Source: Syntrophomonadaceae bacterium (lineage in GTDB: Bacteria; Bacillota; Dethiobacteria; DTU022). Taken from it: DNA of 5,433 nucleotides. The stretch covers positions 1 to 5,433 of the forward strand of contig PWSG01000313.1 of the NCBI GenBank assembly GCA_003564055.1, given 5' to 3'. Both the position numbers and the translations under genes were made by a program. Positions 4,333-5,433 of this stretch are shown in pieces (position 1 is the stretch's first letter; every line of letters begins with the position of its first letter). Under the pieces are notes generated by a model. It ran no database searches and was not told the DNA's origin. It worked only from the letters and a program-made list of their open reading frames with translations.

Positions 4333-5433
4333 TTAATATGCTTCCTTAAAAATTTTTTGTTTTAAATAATTACCTAACACCGGCAGCAGCATAATTACTG
4401 CGCAGAGCATAAATATTTCCAGAAAGCCATACCAGGTAAGCAGTATACCAACAACGACTGAGCCAACTACAATACCCAAATCAAAAGCAGTCGTAAATGT
4501 TGCCATGCCGACACCTCTTTCCATAACAGCAAGACGATCCGCAGCCATAGCCATAACCGAAGAATGAGCGGAACCAAAGCCAAGGCCAAGAACAAATGCG
4601 CTTAACAAGAATTGCTGGACTGTTACTGCGGTGGCGATCATAACCATGGAAACAGCAGCTACAAAGAGCGCCGGCAAAAATATCATCTGCCGACCGAAAC
4701 GATCAGATAATCGGCCTGCTACGGGACGTGAAAAAACAGTAGTAAAGGCAAATATCGTGAAAAAGTAACCGACCGCCTGAATATCGCGAACCTCGCCTAA
4801 CAAAGGTAAAAAAGTAAGGATAACACCGAGATTAAACGTCATGCAAAGAATAATCAGGGATGGGAATATTACCTTTCCCAGGAAAAGAGGAGTTTTTTCT
4901 GTTCCACTCTTATCGAAGGAAGGTTCTTTTACAAGCGCTCCGCACAAAAGGGCAAAAAGTGCTGCAACCGCAGCTACTATAAAAAGCAAAAAGTAATTAC
5001 CCGAACTTGTAACCCTCAGATATTCCGCAAGCACAGGGGCAGTTGCCAGCGAAAACGGCGGGGCCATTCCCATTAATCCAACAGCTGAACCACGTTTGCC
5101 TTCAGGAGCGAGATCTAATGTCAGTGTATTAAAAGCCAGCAAAAAAGCGCCCCAACCGAAACCCTGGATTGCCCTAAAAACAAATAACAAGGGCAGTGAT
5201 GGTAAGAAAAGCAATCCCAGGCCGGCAGCAGTATAGAGAGAAATGCCCATTACCAGCAGTCTCTTTCTGCCTCTCCTGTTAAGATCACGGCCCTGGAAAG
5301 GGCGTAAAATGATGGAGCAAAAAGTAAAGACACCCATCAGCAGGCCAACAGAAGGTTCTGCTCCGCCGGCGTCAATTACATAAAAGGGTAAAACCGGTAT
5401 ATAATAATCCAGCGCAAAAAAAAGAAAAAATAC
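4333..5433 (-). CDS. Major facilitator superfamily transporter (N-terminus cut off by window edge)
   Basis: Integral membrane transporter of unknown substrate. 366 residues are visible. The frame stays open through the right edge with hydrophobic TM1 sequence (FFLFFALDYYIPVLPFYV), so the Met at 5337 (visible residue 33) is internal and only a few N-terminal residues are missing. I count twelve hydrophobic segments in two halves split by a charged loop (KEPSFDKSGTEK, 169-180). MFS motif A appears after TM2 as GRDLNRRGRKRLL (48-60) and again after TM8 as GRLSDRFGRQ (240-249). Motif B, RAIQGFG, is in TM4 (Arg87). These repeats are diagnostic of the superfamily. It ends 28 bases before aconitase on the same strand, so the two are probably co-transcribed. 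This makes a di- or tricarboxylate a reasonable guess for the substrate. A drug or metabolite exporter of the MFS_1 type is equally possible from sequence alone. The promoter lies outside the window. Confidence 0.92.
   Translation of the reverse strand, partial: VFFLFFALDYYIPVLPFYVIDAGGAEPSVGLLMGVFTFCSIILRPFQGRDLNRRGRKRLLVMGISLYTAAGLGLLFLPSLPLLFVFRAIQGFGWGAFLLAFNTLTLDLAPEGKRGSAVGLMGMAPPFSLATAPVLAEYLRVTSSGNYFLLFIVAAVAALFALLCGALVKEPSFDKSGTEKTPLFLGKVIFPSLIILCMTFNLGVILTFLPLLGEVRDIQAVGYFFTIFAFTTVFSRPVAGRLSDRFGRQMIFLPALFVAAVSMVMIATAVTVQQFLLSAFVLGLGFGSAHSSVMAMAADRLAVMERGVGMATFTTAFDLGIVVGSVVVGILLTWYGFLEIFMLCAVIMLLPVLGNYLKQKIFKEAY

Noticed and set aside
5335..5337. ATG as the start of the MFS gene
   Set aside because: The frame continues upstream to the window edge with clear TM1 sequence, so this Met is internal.
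1..5433. tRNA, rRNA, CRISPR, insertion sequence, prophage or defence genes
   Set aside because: I read both strands for cloverleaf elements, repeat-spacer patterns, terminal inverted repeats and recombinase motifs and saw none.

Overview
The window looks like an ordinary chromosomal stretch of an anaerobic, low-to-moderate-GC Firmicute, probably a clostridial or Peptococcaceae-like lineage. This is inferred from the strong AGGAGG ribosome binding sites, the TTG/GTG starts, the sigma-A type promoters, an iscR-nifS pair, and a ~640-residue single-chain aconitase of the kind known from Aquifex and many anaerobic Firmicutes. No phage, transposon, CRISPR or RNA-gene signal was found. No undescribed system is evident; the main interest is in regulatory detail around the Fe-S genes.

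Layout: five of the six genes lie on the minus strand. At the left edge is a cysteine desulfurase (nifS/iscS type, C-terminus cut off at base 1). Directly upstream, with only 15 bases between stop and start, is an Rrf2/IscR-family regulator. This pair has its own well-formed promoter, followed by a 25-bp palindromic site that closely resembles the E. coli IscR type 1 operator. An intrinsic terminator then separates it from a single cold-shock protein gene (csp). csp and acpS (holo-ACP synthase, plus strand) are transcribed divergently from back-to-back promoters in about 160 bases. acpS converges on a complete aconitase gene. A major facilitator superfamily (MFS) transporter lies 28 bases upstream of aconitase on the same strand, and its N-terminus runs off the right edge.

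How the genes work together: the IscR-like protein probably senses Fe-S status and represses its own operon, which makes the cysteine desulfurase that supplies sulfur for Fe-S clusters. Aconitase is a [4Fe-4S] enzyme and so a client of that pathway, but it sits in a separate transcription unit with the MFS transporter. That pairing suggests, without proving, transport of a TCA-cycle acid such as citrate. csp and acpS are housekeeping genes with no functional link to the others that I can see. No stretch longer than 300 bases lacks a gene; the longest gaps (1421-1577 and 1776-1934) hold the promoters, operator, terminator and leader hairpin described below.
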